64,000 nucleotides of DNA from Paucisalibacillus algeriensis (lineage in GTDB: Bacteria > Bacillota > Bacilli > Bacillales > Amphibacillaceae), in contig NZ_CBYO010000009.1 of assembly GCF_000577245.1 (NCBI RefSeq), positions 1-64,000 of the forward strand. Direction: 5' to 3'. Below, piece by piece: positions 48,422 through 57,281 of this stretch. Made by a program: the position numbers and the translations under genes. The notes beneath the pieces are model-generated. The model searched no databases, was not told the origin of the DNA, and saw nothing but the letters and a program-made list of their open reading frames with translations. Within the stretch, counting starts at the first letter, position 1. Each line of letters begins with the position of its first letter.

Positions 48422-48977
48422 ATATTTCTTCTATAAACTCTGACCATTTCAGAATTCTATTATATTTATGTGTGCGATTATACGATTGGTCCATCAAGAA
48501 TAGCTTTATCGGTTCTTCTGATAAGGTATCCAGGATAGCTGGTTTATCATCTACATAATAATCTAGGTTCAATTCTTTAATGATATGGACTTTTTCATGA
48601 TCCTGCATACCATAGAAGAAACGGTTATCTTGAACAGGAAAGCCTTGCTCCTTCAACCATTCTTTCGTTCTCTCACCATGCTGCTTTGGTCTTGCTGTAA
48701 TATAGAAAATTTCATGGCCATCTTCTATTAACTTATTCAATGCTTCTACAGCGCCTTGAAATGGAGGACAGTCAGTGTAATAAATCTCCTCAAGTGAACG
48801 ATTCCACATTTCACTACCTTCATCGTCTGTTAAACCAAAGGGCTCATGAATCTCTACCCTTTGTAATTTATAAAATTCGTCCTGAGGAACATCTTTATTT
48901 AGCTTCTTTTTATACAAAATGAAAGCATGTTCACGTAAGTTTATTAACGTATCATCAATATCAAAACCAAACTTCAT
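48420..48977 (-). CDS. HAD phosphatase, pyrimidine 5'-nucleotidase-like
   Basis: The 185-residue protein has motif I FDIDDTL, motif II in IFYITARPK and motif IV YYVDDKPAIL, with a helical cap at about 20-75 (C1 type). This is the layout of the 5'(3')-deoxyribonucleotidase and YqfW group. It starts 15 bases after the ribD stop and is the third gene of a ribA-ribD-HAD operon. By context it may remove the phosphate from the RibD product, a step carried out by HAD enzymes in B. subtilis. That role is inference. Confidence 0.82.
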   Translation of the reverse strand: MKFGFDIDDTLINLREHAFILYKKKLNKDVPQDEFYKLQRVEIHEPFGLTDDEGSEMWNRSLEEIYYTDCPPFQGAVEALNKLIEDGHEIFYITARPKQHGERTKEWLKEQGFPVQDNRFFYGMQDHEKVHIIKELNLDYYVDDKPAILDTLSEEPIKLFLMDQSYNRTHKYNRILKWSEFIEEI

Positions 48978-48992
48978 GATATCTCCTTATTT

Positions 48993-50081
48993 TTAGTAAA
49001 TTGGATAACCAGTAAATTTAAAGTCTTTCCCAATCTTCTCCATGTCTGTATCCGATAGTTCTATAGCATCTGCCATATCGCTTATTCCTTCACCCTCTAA
49101 GAATGTTGGGGCATCCTTTCCACCAACTAGCTTAGGGGCAAAATAAAGGACGACCTTATCTACTAATTTGTTTTCGAGGAATGAAGCATGGATATTACCA
49201 CCGCCCTCAATAAACACAGAAGAAATAAGGTGTTCTCCTAGAATATCCACAACCTCTTTTGGGTCAATGGAGTTCCTACTAGATGTCACAAAGACGCGAA
49301 CGCCCATATCTTCTAGTGCTTGCTTTTTAAGTTCATCATAATGTTGACTAGTAAATATCCATGTTTTTGCTTGCCTATCATTAACTACATTAGCATCCAA
49401 TGGAATCTTTAAAGAAGAATCCATAATGACCCGAAGCGGATTACGTCCATTCGGAATTCTTGTTGTTAAGGATGGATTATCCTTTAATACAGTATTAATA
49501 CCTACTAGAATTGCCATATGTTCATTTCTAAGGTGGTGAACATCTCGCCTAGCATCCTCTGAAGTAATCCACTTACTACTAAAAGTATGTGTTGCTACTT
49601 TCCCGTCAAGTGTCACTCCTGCTTTCATGGTTACAAATGGTTTTTTCTCCACAATAAACTTATTAAACACTTCGTTCATTTTAACGGAAACTTGTTCTCT
49701 AATACCTGTAATAACTTCAATACCGGCACTTTCTAAGATCTTAACTCCGTTCCCAGCAACTATTGGGTTAGGGTCAAGGGTAGCTATGACAACCTTTTTA
49801 ATCCCAGCTTGCACAATCGCCTCCGCACATGGCCCGGTTCGTCCATGGTGGGAACAAGGCTCTAAGGTAACATAAATAGTTCCGCCTTTAGCTTTGTCAC
49901 CAGCCATGCGTAGGGCATGAATTTCTGCATGGGGTTCTCCTGCCTTCAAATGGGTCCCAACACCAACGATACGATTGTCATTTACAATAACAGAGCCAAC
50001 AAGTGGATTTGGATCAGTTTGTCCTTTCATTGCTTTAGCATTTTGGAGGGCTAGGTCCATGTAAAATTCATGACTAGTCAT
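48993..50081 (-). CDS. ribD: RibD: pyrimidine deaminase/reductase of riboflavin synthesis
   Basis: The 362-residue protein has an N-terminal cytidine-deaminase-type domain (about 1-145) with the zinc site HAEIHAL and PCSHHGRTGPC, and a C-terminal DHFR-like reductase domain (about 146-362, KAGVTLDGKVATHTFSSKWI, EGGGNIHASFL). It converts the GTP cyclohydrolase II product to 5-amino-6-ribitylaminouracil 5'-phosphate. It overlaps ribA by 8 bases, so both are translationally coupled. It is a complete protein, not a remnant. Confidence 0.92.
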   Translation of the reverse strand: MTSHEFYMDLALQNAKAMKGQTDPNPLVGSVIVNDNRIVGVGTHLKAGEPHAEIHALRMAGDKAKGGTIYVTLEPCSHHGRTGPCAEAIVQAGIKKVVIATLDPNPIVAGNGVKILESAGIEVITGIREQVSVKMNEVFNKFIVEKKPFVTMKAGVTLDGKVATHTFSSKWITSEDARRDVHHLRNEHMAILVGINTVLKDNPSLTTRIPNGRNPLRVIMDSSLKIPLDANVVNDRQAKTWIFTSQHYDELKKQALEDMGVRVFVTSSRNSIDPKEVVDILGEHLISSVFIEGGGNIHASFLENKLVDKVVLYFAPKLVGGKDAPTFLEGEGISDMADAIELSDTDMEKIGKDFKFTGYPIY

Positions 50082-50829
50082 TGGAGCAGTTCCTTTCTTC
50101 CTCCATATGGCCCGACTTCTCTACTTTAGTTTTCAAATAACGCTCATTATATTCTGAAACATCCCCCCATAGAGGAACACGACCAGCTAGTGTTAAACCG
50201 GCATTTTTCATTGCCTCGAGCTTTAGTGGGTTATTTGTAATTAATGTCACTGGTTTAGAACGCAGTCGCTTAAGAACTTGAATAGCATCGCTATAATTTC
50301 TGGAGTCATTTACAAAACCAAGAGCTTCATTTGCTTCGACTGTGTCATAACCATTTTCTTGTAGGATATAAGCCATTGCTTTTGAAAATAAACCGATTCC
50401 TCTGCCTTCATGGTTCGCTAAATAGAAGATAGCTCCAGTCCCATGTTCTTTAATTTTGTGCATGGATTCTTTCAGCTGAAATCCACAGTCACAACGCTTA
50501 CTACCAAAAATGTCCCCAGTATGACAAATGGAGTGCATGCGAATTAAGGCATCATCATCGTTTTCAAAGTCTCCGTAAACTAATACACTCGATTGTTGGT
50601 ATTCTGCCAAGTTTTGAGAGGATAGATTATCGATAATTTTTTGATAATCATCGGCAACATCTGAGCAGTTTAACCAGCAATACCATTTAAACTCGACAGT
50701 TTCCCCATATAAATTAACAGGAAGGCGAATAGGCCCTACTAAATAAATTGCGCCTTCTGGTGTCTTAATTGATTGAATTTTATCCTGTAAAACAGATAGT
50801 ACTTTTGATTCTAATTTAGTTTGATCCAT
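50074..50829 (-). CDS. ribA: Stand-alone GTP cyclohydrolase II (RibA)
   Basis: The 251-residue protein carries the zinc-binding HSICHTGDIFGSKRCDCG stretch (three cysteines with C-x10-C-x-C spacing), the GTP-binding YLANHEGRGIGL (Y and R of the active site) and NNPLKLEAM near the C-terminus. It opens GTP to the pyrimidine precursor, formate and pyrophosphate. The DHBP synthase (RibB) half found in the usual Bacillus RibAB fusion is missing. ATG at 50829 with AAGGGG upstream is the start. No FMN riboswitch is seen in 50830-50973. Confidence 0.9.
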   Translation of the reverse strand: MDQTKLESKVLSVLQDKIQSIKTPEGAIYLVGPIRLPVNLYGETVEFKWYCWLNCSDVADDYQKIIDNLSSQNLAEYQQSSVLVYGDFENDDDALIRMHSICHTGDIFGSKRCDCGFQLKESMHKIKEHGTGAIFYLANHEGRGIGLFSKAMAYILQENGYDTVEANEALGFVNDSRNYSDAIQVLKRLRSKPVTLITNNPLKLEAMKNAGLTLAGRVPLWGDVSEYNERYLKTKVEKSGHMEEERNCSND

Positions 50830-50973
50830 ATACTTACCCCTTTCACTGTCCCTAGTATAATGAAAAACCATAATTGCTTCAATTTATCTTTCTCGCAATT
50901 AAAGATAATTAACCATTTGCTATTAAAATATGCTTTTTTATTCAGTTAGGTCTGTATTCTAAGAAATTACTTA

Positions 50974-51036
50974 TTGCAAACCTAAATAATCCATGCTACT
51001 ATATCGACATACGATATATCGATACTAGATGTATCG
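50974..51036 (+). promoter_or_regulatory. PadR promoter with clustered palindromes
   Basis: TTGCAA (50974-50979) and TACTAT (50997-51002) have a 17-base spacer. Directly after it lie CGATATATCG (51012-51021) and CGATAC-TAGAT-GTATCG (51020-51036), with a further GATATAT at 51043-51049. They cover the expected start site and look like an autoregulatory operator. Confidence 0.6.
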
Positions 51037-51064
51037 AATCATGATATATGTTGGTGGTGATAAT

Positions 51065-51400
51065 ATGCCGAAGCAACCAGAATCATTTTTACCTTTGTCC
51101 CAAGCTACTTACTATATTCTGTTGTCCTTAAGGGAGATTCGACATGGGTATGGAATTATGCAGGATGTAGAAGAGGTAAGTAAAGGTGAAGTGAAGATAG
51201 GTCCGGGTACATTGTACGGTGCAATGGGTAAACTAGAAAAGCAGAAGGTTATCGAAAAAGCTACTGTTCAAGATGATGACAGAAGAAAGTATTATCAATT
51301 AACTGATTTGGGAAAAGAAGTATTGCAATTAGAGTATAAGAGGTTGAAGTCTTTAGTAGAAAATTCAGGTGAGCTGATTAAAGAAATGGAGGAGAAGTAG
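51065..51400 (+). CDS. PadR-family regulator 1
   Basis: The 111-residue winged-helix protein has the PadR pattern ATYYILLSLREIRHGYGIMQ, GTLYGAMGKLEKQKVIEK in the recognition region and DDRRKYYQLTDLGKEVL for the wing. Length is normal for the short PadR-s2 class. ATG at 51065 behind GGTGGTGATA excludes the upstream frame, which overlaps the operator. Its stop codon abuts the ATG of the DUF2812 gene. Confidence 0.88.
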   Translation: MPKQPESFLPLSQATYYILLSLREIRHGYGIMQDVEEVSKGEVKIGPGTLYGAMGKLEKQKVIEKATVQDDDRRKYYQLTDLGKEVLQLEYKRLKSLVENSGELIKEMEEK

Positions 51401-51910
51401 ATGACGGTGAAAAAATTTAGATTATGGATAGCTCCAGATATTACGAAAGAGGAAGAATGGTTAACAGAGATGTCCCGTAAAGGATTACATCTACAAAAAT
51501 ATCGTTTCTTTACCTATCACTTTGAGGAAGACCCCTCTAAATCATATAGGTATCAGATTGATTTTAGACAAGGTGCTAAACATGATTATTTTCAATTATA
51601 TCAAGATGCAGGATGGGAATATGTAACCGAATCTATTGGTGTATTTCACTATTTTCGCACAGAATCCACAAGGTCAGATGTTCAAAAGATATATTCAGAT
51701 AGCCAGTCTATTCAGGATTCCTATATGAGAATGCGAGGCTTCTATTTATTAATTTTCATTCTGTTTCTCGTGTCACAATTGGGAGTATTTACATCCTGGA
51801 ATGGATGGCCTCGTTATATTGTTATTGCTGTAGACGCAGGAGTTATCATGCTATACTTACGCTTGTTCTATGTTTTTAATAAACGAATAAACTTTTATAA
51901 AAGATCTTAA
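51401..51910 (+). CDS. DUF2812 membrane protein
   Basis: The 169-residue protein has an N-terminal cytoplasmic DUF2812 domain (about 1-105, KFRLWIAPDITKEEEWLTEM, KSYRYQIDFRQGAKHDYF) and two hydrophobic spans at about 112-128 and 134-154. DUF2812 proteins are regularly encoded next to PadR regulators in Firmicutes and may sense or modify the envelope; the function is unknown. It starts right after the PadR stop and ends the two-gene operon. Confidence 0.85.
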   Translation: MTVKKFRLWIAPDITKEEEWLTEMSRKGLHLQKYRFFTYHFEEDPSKSYRYQIDFRQGAKHDYFQLYQDAGWEYVTESIGVFHYFRTESTRSDVQKIYSDSQSIQDSYMRMRGFYLLIFILFLVSQLGVFTSWNGWPRYIVIAVDAGVIMLYLRLFYVFNKRINFYKRS

Positions 51911-52055
51911 CGGTATATCGCATAGAAAGTTTTCTTTTCCATGGCTCAGGGATTTCCTGGGCTTTTTACTTATTTTACTATTTTTTTATAATAGTACCTT
52001 GCATTGAACAGTAGTGTGTGTTAAATTATAGCCAAGGGTATTTTTTATAACTTAG

Positions 52056-52074
52056 TACTATACAATATATAGTA
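52056..52074 (+). promoter_or_regulatory. Palindromic operator before the second PadR gene
   Basis: TACTATA-CAATA-TATAGTA is a perfect 7-base-arm palindrome 34 bases upstream of the TTG start, likely the binding site of the encoded PadR regulator. Confidence 0.55.
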
Positions 52075-52107
52075 GTGAAACCCTACCATTTTAAAGAGGT
52101 GAAAATC

Positions 52108-52431
52108 TTGAATGTACAATTCAAAAAAGGCGTATTAGAGCTTTGTGTGCTCGTTTTGTTAGATAAACAAGATCGGTATGGATATGAATTAGTTCAAAAA
52201 ATTTCTGACCAAATTGCTATATCGGAAGGATCGGTTTATCCATTATTAAGAAGGTTAACCAAAGAGGGATATTTTACGACGTATTTAAAAGAATCTTCAG
52301 AAGGACCTTCACGTAAGTACTATGCTCTAACTGAGGAAGGAAGAACATATCTTGGAGAACTCCTTGCCGATTGGGAGAGGTTTACCAATGGTGTGAATCA
52401 ATTAATAAAGGAAGGTGTAAGGGATGAATAA
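52108..52431 (+). CDS. PadR-family regulator 2
   Basis: The 107-residue protein has the PadR winged helix: VLELCVLVLLDKQDRYGYEL, ISEGSVYPLLRRLTKEGYF and SRKYYALTEEGRTYL. TTG at 52108 follows AGAGGTGAAAAT; the longer frame from 52075 starts inside the operator. Its 3' end overlaps the HAAS gene by 8 bases. This PadR-HAAS-DUF4097 set is a recurrent stress-linked operon in Firmicutes. Confidence 0.88.
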   Translation: MNVQFKKGVLELCVLVLLDKQDRYGYELVQKISDQIAISEGSVYPLLRRLTKEGYFTTYLKESSEGPSRKYYALTEEGRTYLGELLADWERFTNGVNQLIKEGVRDE

Positions 52432-52984
52432 GGAACAATTTTTAACAAAATTGAATGACTCTTTGAAGCGGCTACCTTCTACTGAACGGGAGGATATATT
52501 ACAGGATTTCAGAGAGCATTTTGAAGTTGGTTTAAGTAAAGGAAATACAGAAGAAGAGATTACAAGTGGACTTGGTTCACCTCAGCAGATTGCTAAGGAA
52601 ATGGTTGCATCATATAGATTAGAGCAATTGGAAGAAACAGCTTCTACAGGAAATGTGCTTCGAGCAGTTTGGGCAGTGGTTGGACTTGGATTCTTTAATC
52701 TGGTTATCGTGCTTGGACCGTTCCTTGCCATAGCTGGAATCGTGCTGTCAGGATGGGCTGCGGGATTAGGGTTCATCTTATCGCCTATTTTGTATCTATT
52801 AAACGTGGTAATCTATCCAGAAATATTTATGCTGTATGATTTGTTTTTTGCTTTATTCTTATCGGGGATAGGTATATTTATAGCTATAGGAATGTATTAT
52901 GTAACACTTTGGTTGTTTAAGGTATTTGTGAAGTATTTGAACTTTAATGTGAGAATGGTTAAAGGAGGAATGAAACATGCCTAA
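52424..52984 (+). CDS. HAAS/DUF1700 signalling membrane protein
   Basis: The 186-residue protein begins with the HAAS domain (about 1-70, EREDILQDFREHFEVGLSKG then GSPQQIAKEMV) and has three or four hydrophobic spans at about 75-170. HAAS proteins accompany PadR regulators and are thought to transmit envelope signals. GAAGG lies upstream of its ATG inside the padR frame. It overlaps both neighbours by 8 bases. Confidence 0.87.
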   Translation: MNKEQFLTKLNDSLKRLPSTEREDILQDFREHFEVGLSKGNTEEEITSGLGSPQQIAKEMVASYRLEQLEETASTGNVLRAVWAVVGLGFFNLVIVLGPFLAIAGIVLSGWAAGLGFILSPILYLLNVVIYPEIFMLYDLFFALFLSGIGIFIAIGMYYVTLWLFKVFVKYLNFNVRMVKGGMKHA

Positions 52985-53786
52985 ACGCAGGCTATTGACT
53001 TTTATTGCTACGGGTCTAATTGTTATTGGTTTAGTAGGCGTAATATTCACATATAAGTCATCTGGAGCTGGAGAAGAAATAAATAGATCGAAAGTGGTTC
53101 AGAATCCGGACATAACCGAAATATCAATTGAATCAGACAATGCAACAATCGAGGTATTACCTACAACGGAAGAACTTATTACAGTTACGTTTTCCGCTAA
53201 AGAGTCTAAATACAATAAATACAAATTAGATATTGAAGAGAAAGGGGACGCTCTTTCTGTAGAATTAAACGAAAAGATTATCAAATTCATTAATTTTAAT
53301 TTAGATTTTGATTTTTCGGGACCCAAAATTACTGTATATTTACCGGAGAAACAATATGAAAAATTAACAATTGATAATGTAAACGGTAAAGTTAAGGTTG
53401 AACAACTTGATGTTGAAACTATTATTGTCAAGACAATCAATGGCAGAATTGAGATGGAAGATACGAATACAACTAGAACTACTGTTTCTTCGGAAAATGG
53501 AAGTATTGCATTCGAATATGTAAATGGAACTATCACGAGCGATGTTGTAAACGGTAGTACAACTTTTATCACGAATAATTTAGATCGCACGATAGATTTA
53601 GAATCGGTTAATGGAAAAATAAAAGTACAAACTGATACAGAACCAACCAATGCAACGATAGAAGTAAATGTGGTAAATGGAAAAGTCGATATTTTTGGAA
53701 ATGATTCGAGCAGCGTGGTAATTGGTGATGGAGAGCATCAGATTAAGTTGAAGACTGTTAATGGAAGTGTGACGGTTTCTAAATAG
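52977..53786 (+). CDS. DUF4097 repeat protein, membrane-anchored
   Basis: The 269-residue protein has one N-terminal span (about 8-26) and an extracytoplasmic beta-repeat domain in which NGK/NGS/NGR units recur about every 20 residues (VNGKVKVEQL, INGRIEMED, ENGSIAFEYVNGT, VNGSTTF, VNGKIKV, VNGKVDIFG, VNGSVTVS). This is the DUF4097 right-handed beta-solenoid pattern, as in LiaG. It is the output gene of the PadR-HAAS operon and probably acts at the outer face of the membrane. AAAGGAGG precedes its ATG. Confidence 0.87.
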   Translation: MPKRRLLTFIATGLIVIGLVGVIFTYKSSGAGEEINRSKVVQNPDITEISIESDNATIEVLPTTEELITVTFSAKESKYNKYKLDIEEKGDALSVELNEKIIKFINFNLDFDFSGPKITVYLPEKQYEKLTIDNVNGKVKVEQLDVETIIVKTINGRIEMEDTNTTRTTVSSENGSIAFEYVNGTITSDVVNGSTTFITNNLDRTIDLESVNGKIKVQTDTEPTNATIEVNVVNGKVDIFGNDSSSVVIGDGEHQIKLKTVNGSVTVSK

Positions 53787-53788
53787 TA

Positions 53789-53824
53789 TAAAGGGTAGAG
53801 ACAACAATTTGCCTCTACCCTTTA
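53789..53824. terminator. Bidirectional terminator
   Basis: TAAAGGGTAGAG and CTCTACCCTTTA form a perfect 12-bp stem with a 12-base loop between the convergent DUF4097 and TetR genes. Confidence 0.75.
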
Positions 53825-53841
53825 ATAATCTAAAAGAGTTA

Positions 53842-54432
53842 TTACTTATCCCGACCCCCAACAATACCGTAAAAGAAAAGTTTTGTTAGATCCTCTGTTA
53901 ATGGCAGAATATGTTCGTAAACATCTCTTTGTTGTAAATATTCACGGAACATCTGGATATAAACTAAGATGGACTCATTCGAAATAGTTGGGTCAATTTT
54001 TCCATCTTTCTTAGCTTGCTCAAATAGTTTAATCAATTCAGGAAGTGCTTTTTTGGTATAAAATTCTTCAATATAGGAGTTTTTACCAGAAGTAAATTCC
54101 TGCATAATGTAGTTATAGACTTCTTCATGTATGGAGTTTGCGGATGTTCTTTTATTAAAAATAAACTTCCTTATTTTTTCAGAGAAATCTATATCACTTT
54201 TTACGATTACTTCATATTCATTCCACATATCATCAATGTAATAAGCTATTACTTCATCCACTAATTGGTCCTTACTCCCAAAGTAATTATATATCGTTAC
54301 TTGTGATACAGTAGCTGCATTGGCTATTTCAGCTACTGAAACTTTTTTAATTCCGTATTTCATAAAAAGATCTAGTGCGGATTGAAGAATACTAGTCTTT
54401 TTCAATTCACTTCTTCGTTTAAAACCATCCAA
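53842..54432 (-). CDS. TetR/AcrR-family regulator of the ABC-2 exporter
   Basis: The 196-residue protein has an N-terminal TetR helix-turn-helix (about 10-56, ILQSALDLFMKYGIKKVSVA, EIANAATVSQVTIYNYFGSK) and an all-helical ligand domain. The start is TTG at 54432 with GAGAGGTG upstream. It diverges from an ABC exporter pair across a 160-bp region with half-sites GTTCATAA/TTATGAAC. It probably represses that exporter and itself. Confidence 0.88.
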   Translation of the reverse strand: MDGFKRRSELKKTSILQSALDLFMKYGIKKVSVAEIANAATVSQVTIYNYFGSKDQLVDEVIAYYIDDMWNEYEVIVKSDIDFSEKIRKFIFNKRTSANSIHEEVYNYIMQEFTSGKNSYIEEFYTKKALPELIKLFEQAKKDGKIDPTISNESILVYIQMFREYLQQRDVYEHILPLTEDLTKLFFYGIVGGRDK

Positions 54433-54488
54433 TGTCGTTCACCTCTCCATTAGTTTAATAAAACTTTTGAAATATAACAATTAAAATA

Positions 54489-54534
54489 GTTCATAAATAT
54501 ATTGCATAATTCATTAGTTTTTTATATTATGAAC
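54489..54534. promoter_or_regulatory. Candidate TetR operator half-sites
   Basis: GTTCATAA (54489-54496) and TTATGAAC (54527-54534) are inverted copies 30 bases apart, with ATTCATTAG between them. They lie between the divergent starts. Confidence 0.4.
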
Positions 54535-54592
54535 TTATAATGATAAAATATTTCAAAACTAGGTTGCTAATTTTATATAAGGGGGCAGGATA

Positions 54593-55507
54593 ATGGCGGT
54601 CTTACAGACAACAGATTTAACAAAACGTTTTGGGAAATTTACTGCTTTAGAAGGCGTCAATTTAGAGTTAAACGAAGGAGAGGTTTTTGGTTTTATTGGC
54701 CCAAATGGAGCCGGTAAGTCTACAACTATCCGTATTTTACTTGGAATATTAAAAGCAACAGAAGGTAAGGCTAAGATTTTTGGGAAGGATGCTTGGTCTG
54801 ATGCGGTAGAAATTCATAAGCGAATTGCCTATGTTCCAGGTGATGTAAATCTTTGGCCAAATCTAACTGGTGGAGAAGTGATTGACTTATTTGGTGCCCT
54901 TCGTGGAGGAATCGATAAACAAAAGCGTAATGAACTTATAAAGCGATTTGACTTAGATCCATCTAAAAAATGTCGGACATATTCCAAGGGGAATCGCCAA
55001 AAAGTAGCGTTAATCGCTGCTTTCTCTTCTGATGCAGATTTATATATTTTAGATGAACCAACATCGGGGCTAGATCCACTGATGGAACAAATTTTCCAAG
55101 CATGTGTATTAGAAGCGAAATATGCAGGAAAAAGTATCCTGTTATCAAGTCATATTTTGTCAGAAGTAGAGAAGTTATGTGACCGAGTTGGCATTATAAG
55201 ACAAGGTAAGATCATTGAAACTGGTACATTAGATGAATTACGTCATTTAACACGTACCAATTTAATAGTTGAAACAAAGAATCCTATTATAAATCTACAA
55301 GAGTTCCCTGGAGTACAGGAAATAGTAGAAAAAGGTAAAACAATCTCCTTCCAGGTTGATTCGGAACATTTGGATTCTGTTATAAAACATATTAGTCAGT
55401 ATGGAGTGACAAAGCTGGAAAGTACTGCCCCTACATTGGAAGACTTGTTTATGCAACATTATGAAGGGAAAGGAATCTCAGAAACAGGGGTAGGGGGGAG
55501 ATCCTAA
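54593..55507 (+). CDS. ABC-2-type exporter ATPase
   Basis: The 304-residue ATPase has Walker A GPNGAGKSTTI (about 40-50), the signature YSKGNRQKVALIAAF (about 137) and Walker B LYILDEPTSGLDPLMEQ, followed by SSHILSEVEKLCDRVG. The S-K-G-N/Q form of the signature and the C-terminal 80-residue extension are typical of drug and bacteriocin exporters (CcmA/DrrA type). GGGGGCAGG precedes the ATG. Its stop overlaps the permease ATG by one base. Confidence 0.92.
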   Translation: MAVLQTTDLTKRFGKFTALEGVNLELNEGEVFGFIGPNGAGKSTTIRILLGILKATEGKAKIFGKDAWSDAVEIHKRIAYVPGDVNLWPNLTGGEVIDLFGALRGGIDKQKRNELIKRFDLDPSKKCRTYSKGNRQKVALIAAFSSDADLYILDEPTSGLDPLMEQIFQACVLEAKYAGKSILLSSHILSEVEKLCDRVGIIRQGKIIETGTLDELRHLTRTNLIVETKNPIINLQEFPGVQEIVEKGKTISFQVDSEHLDSVIKHISQYGVTKLESTAPTLEDLFMQHYEGKGISETGVGGRS

Positions 55508-57105
55508 TGGCTTCAACTTCTTTTACAAAGACAGGACGCTTATCTAGATTTATTTTAAAACGAGATCGAGTACGTCTACCTTTATGGATTTTGGGCATTG
55601 TATTTTTTACATTCATTATCCCTGCTGCCTTTTTGGATTTATATCCTACACAGCAGGACAGAGATATCATGGCAGAAACAATGAAAAATCCAGCTATGAT
55701 AGCAATGGCTGGCCCTGCAGATTTCGAGAATTATACGATTGGGGTTATGACTGCCCACCAGATGTTAATTTTTACAGCAATCGTAGTAGGATTAATGAGT
55801 ATTTTACTTGTAACACGACATACTCGTGCTGATGAAGAAGATGGACGAATTGAAATGGTTCGTTCACTACCAGTTGGCCGTTTATCAAATCTTAATGCAG
55901 CTATTGTAGTCTATGTGGTTACGTATATTCTATTAGCTCTTATTGTAGGTTTAGGGTTATTTGCGTTAAATATTGAAAGTATGAATCTAGAAGGTTCTCT
56001 TCTTTATGGTTCTATTTTAGGAGCAACAGGTATTTTCTTTACTGCTTTAACTGCTGTTTTTGCTCAAGCTTCGGAAAGCCCTAGAGGAACAATTGGGTTA
56101 TCCATTACAGTATTGATACTAGCCTATTTATTACGAGCAATCGGTGATGTTAGCAATGAAATGTTAAGCTGGTTATCTCCAATGGGGTTGGTCACACAAA
56201 CAGACGTCTATTCCTCTAATAACTGGTGGCCAGTAATATTATTGTTAGTAGTATCCATTGTACTGATTGCTCTAGCTTATTATTTAAATTCCATTCGGGA
56301 TATGGGAGCAGGATTCTTACCTGCTAAACCAGGTAGAAAACAAGCAAGCACGTTTTTACAAACACCAATTGGGCTAGGAGTGAGACTTCAGCGTACTGGA
56401 ATTATTGCATGGGCAATTGGAATGTTTGTTATGGGTGCCTCGTATGGTTCTGTTTTAGGTGATCTCGAATCCTTCTTTGAGGGTAGTGAAGAATTACAGA
56501 ATATGTTAGTTACAGCTGATGGATATACCTTAACGGAACAGTTTTTACCTATGTTAATGATGGTTATGGCGATACTTGCTACTGTTCCGGCAGTCATGAA
56601 TATGAACAAATTATGTGGGGAAGAGAAAAAGGGGCGTATGGAGCATGTATTAAGCAAGGCCGTATCTCGCACAAAACTTATGGCTAGCTTTCTATTAATC
56701 TCCATAGTTAGTGGATTTGTCATGCTCTCTTTATCAGGGATTGGCTTGTGGGCTACGGGTACTTCTGTTGTAGAAGACGGCCTTGACTTTGGAATGGTGT
56801 ATGGAGCAACAATAGTGTATTATCCGGCAGTACTAGTTATGATTAGTATAGCAGTATTTCTTATAGGATGGTTTCCTAGAAGAACTAGCTTCATATGGTT
56901 ATATGTATTTTATTCCTTCTTTGTCTTATATCTTGGTGGACTATTCCAGTTTTCTGATTGGGTAGGTAAGCTATCACCATTTGGGTATATTCCGCAGCTA
57001 CCTATTGAGGAAATGGATTGGATGGTAAGTATAATACTGGTCATAGTAGCTATAATGCTATCAATTATTGGTATTATTGGATATCGAAAACGTGATATCC
57101 AATAA
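55507..57105 (+). CDS. ABC-2-type exporter permease (polyketide antibiotic exporter group)
   Basis: The 532-residue protein has about 12 membrane spans in two related halves, each starting with a similar R-x-G-(I/L) segment (RLSRFILKRDRVRLPLWILG and RLQRTGIIAWAIGM). This two-half form is that of COG3559 exporters (TnrB3-like), twice the usual ABC-2 length. With the preceding ATPase and the divergent TetR gene it forms an inducible efflux unit for antibiotics or lipids. The substrate is unknown. Confidence 0.85.
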   Translation: MASTSFTKTGRLSRFILKRDRVRLPLWILGIVFFTFIIPAAFLDLYPTQQDRDIMAETMKNPAMIAMAGPADFENYTIGVMTAHQMLIFTAIVVGLMSILLVTRHTRADEEDGRIEMVRSLPVGRLSNLNAAIVVYVVTYILLALIVGLGLFALNIESMNLEGSLLYGSILGATGIFFTALTAVFAQASESPRGTIGLSITVLILAYLLRAIGDVSNEMLSWLSPMGLVTQTDVYSSNNWWPVILLLVVSIVLIALAYYLNSIRDMGAGFLPAKPGRKQASTFLQTPIGLGVRLQRTGIIAWAIGMFVMGASYGSVLGDLESFFEGSEELQNMLVTADGYTLTEQFLPMLMMVMAILATVPAVMNMNKLCGEEKKGRMEHVLSKAVSRTKLMASFLLISIVSGFVMLSLSGIGLWATGTSVVEDGLDFGMVYGATIVYYPAVLVMISIAVFLIGWFPRRTSFIWLYVFYSFFVLYLGGLFQFSDWVGKLSPFGYIPQLPIEEMDWMVSIILVIVAIMLSIIGIIGYRKRDIQ

Positions 57106-57248
57106 TAATCAGATGCTCCAGTTTCGCCTCACGGTCAGGAGGGAAATACTAAAAGCATTTTTTAGAATTACACCTGATATAGGATTTTCTCAGAGGTCAT
57201 ATCAAATCTTTCCTGAGTACTCTAGAAGTATCGTTTGTAACGGTAACA

Positions 57249-57257
57249 TGATATAAT
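57249..57257 (+). promoter_or_regulatory. Extended -10 promoter of the bmrA leader
   Basis: TG-A-TATAAT is an extended -10 element; the -35 region (TATCGT at 57229-57234) is poor, as is usual with extended -10 promoters. Transcription would start near 57264, leaving a leader of about 170 bases before bmrA. 57106-57248 has no gene. Confidence 0.6.
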
Positions 57258-57281
57258 GTTATTAACACACTAAGGATTAGA

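Noticed and set aside
53099-53650. 183-codon minus-strand frame opposite the DUF4097 gene
   Set aside because: The repeated NG-type beta units on the plus strand create a long open antisense frame; the composition (Ser/Val/Leu/Ile runs) is that of a shadow.
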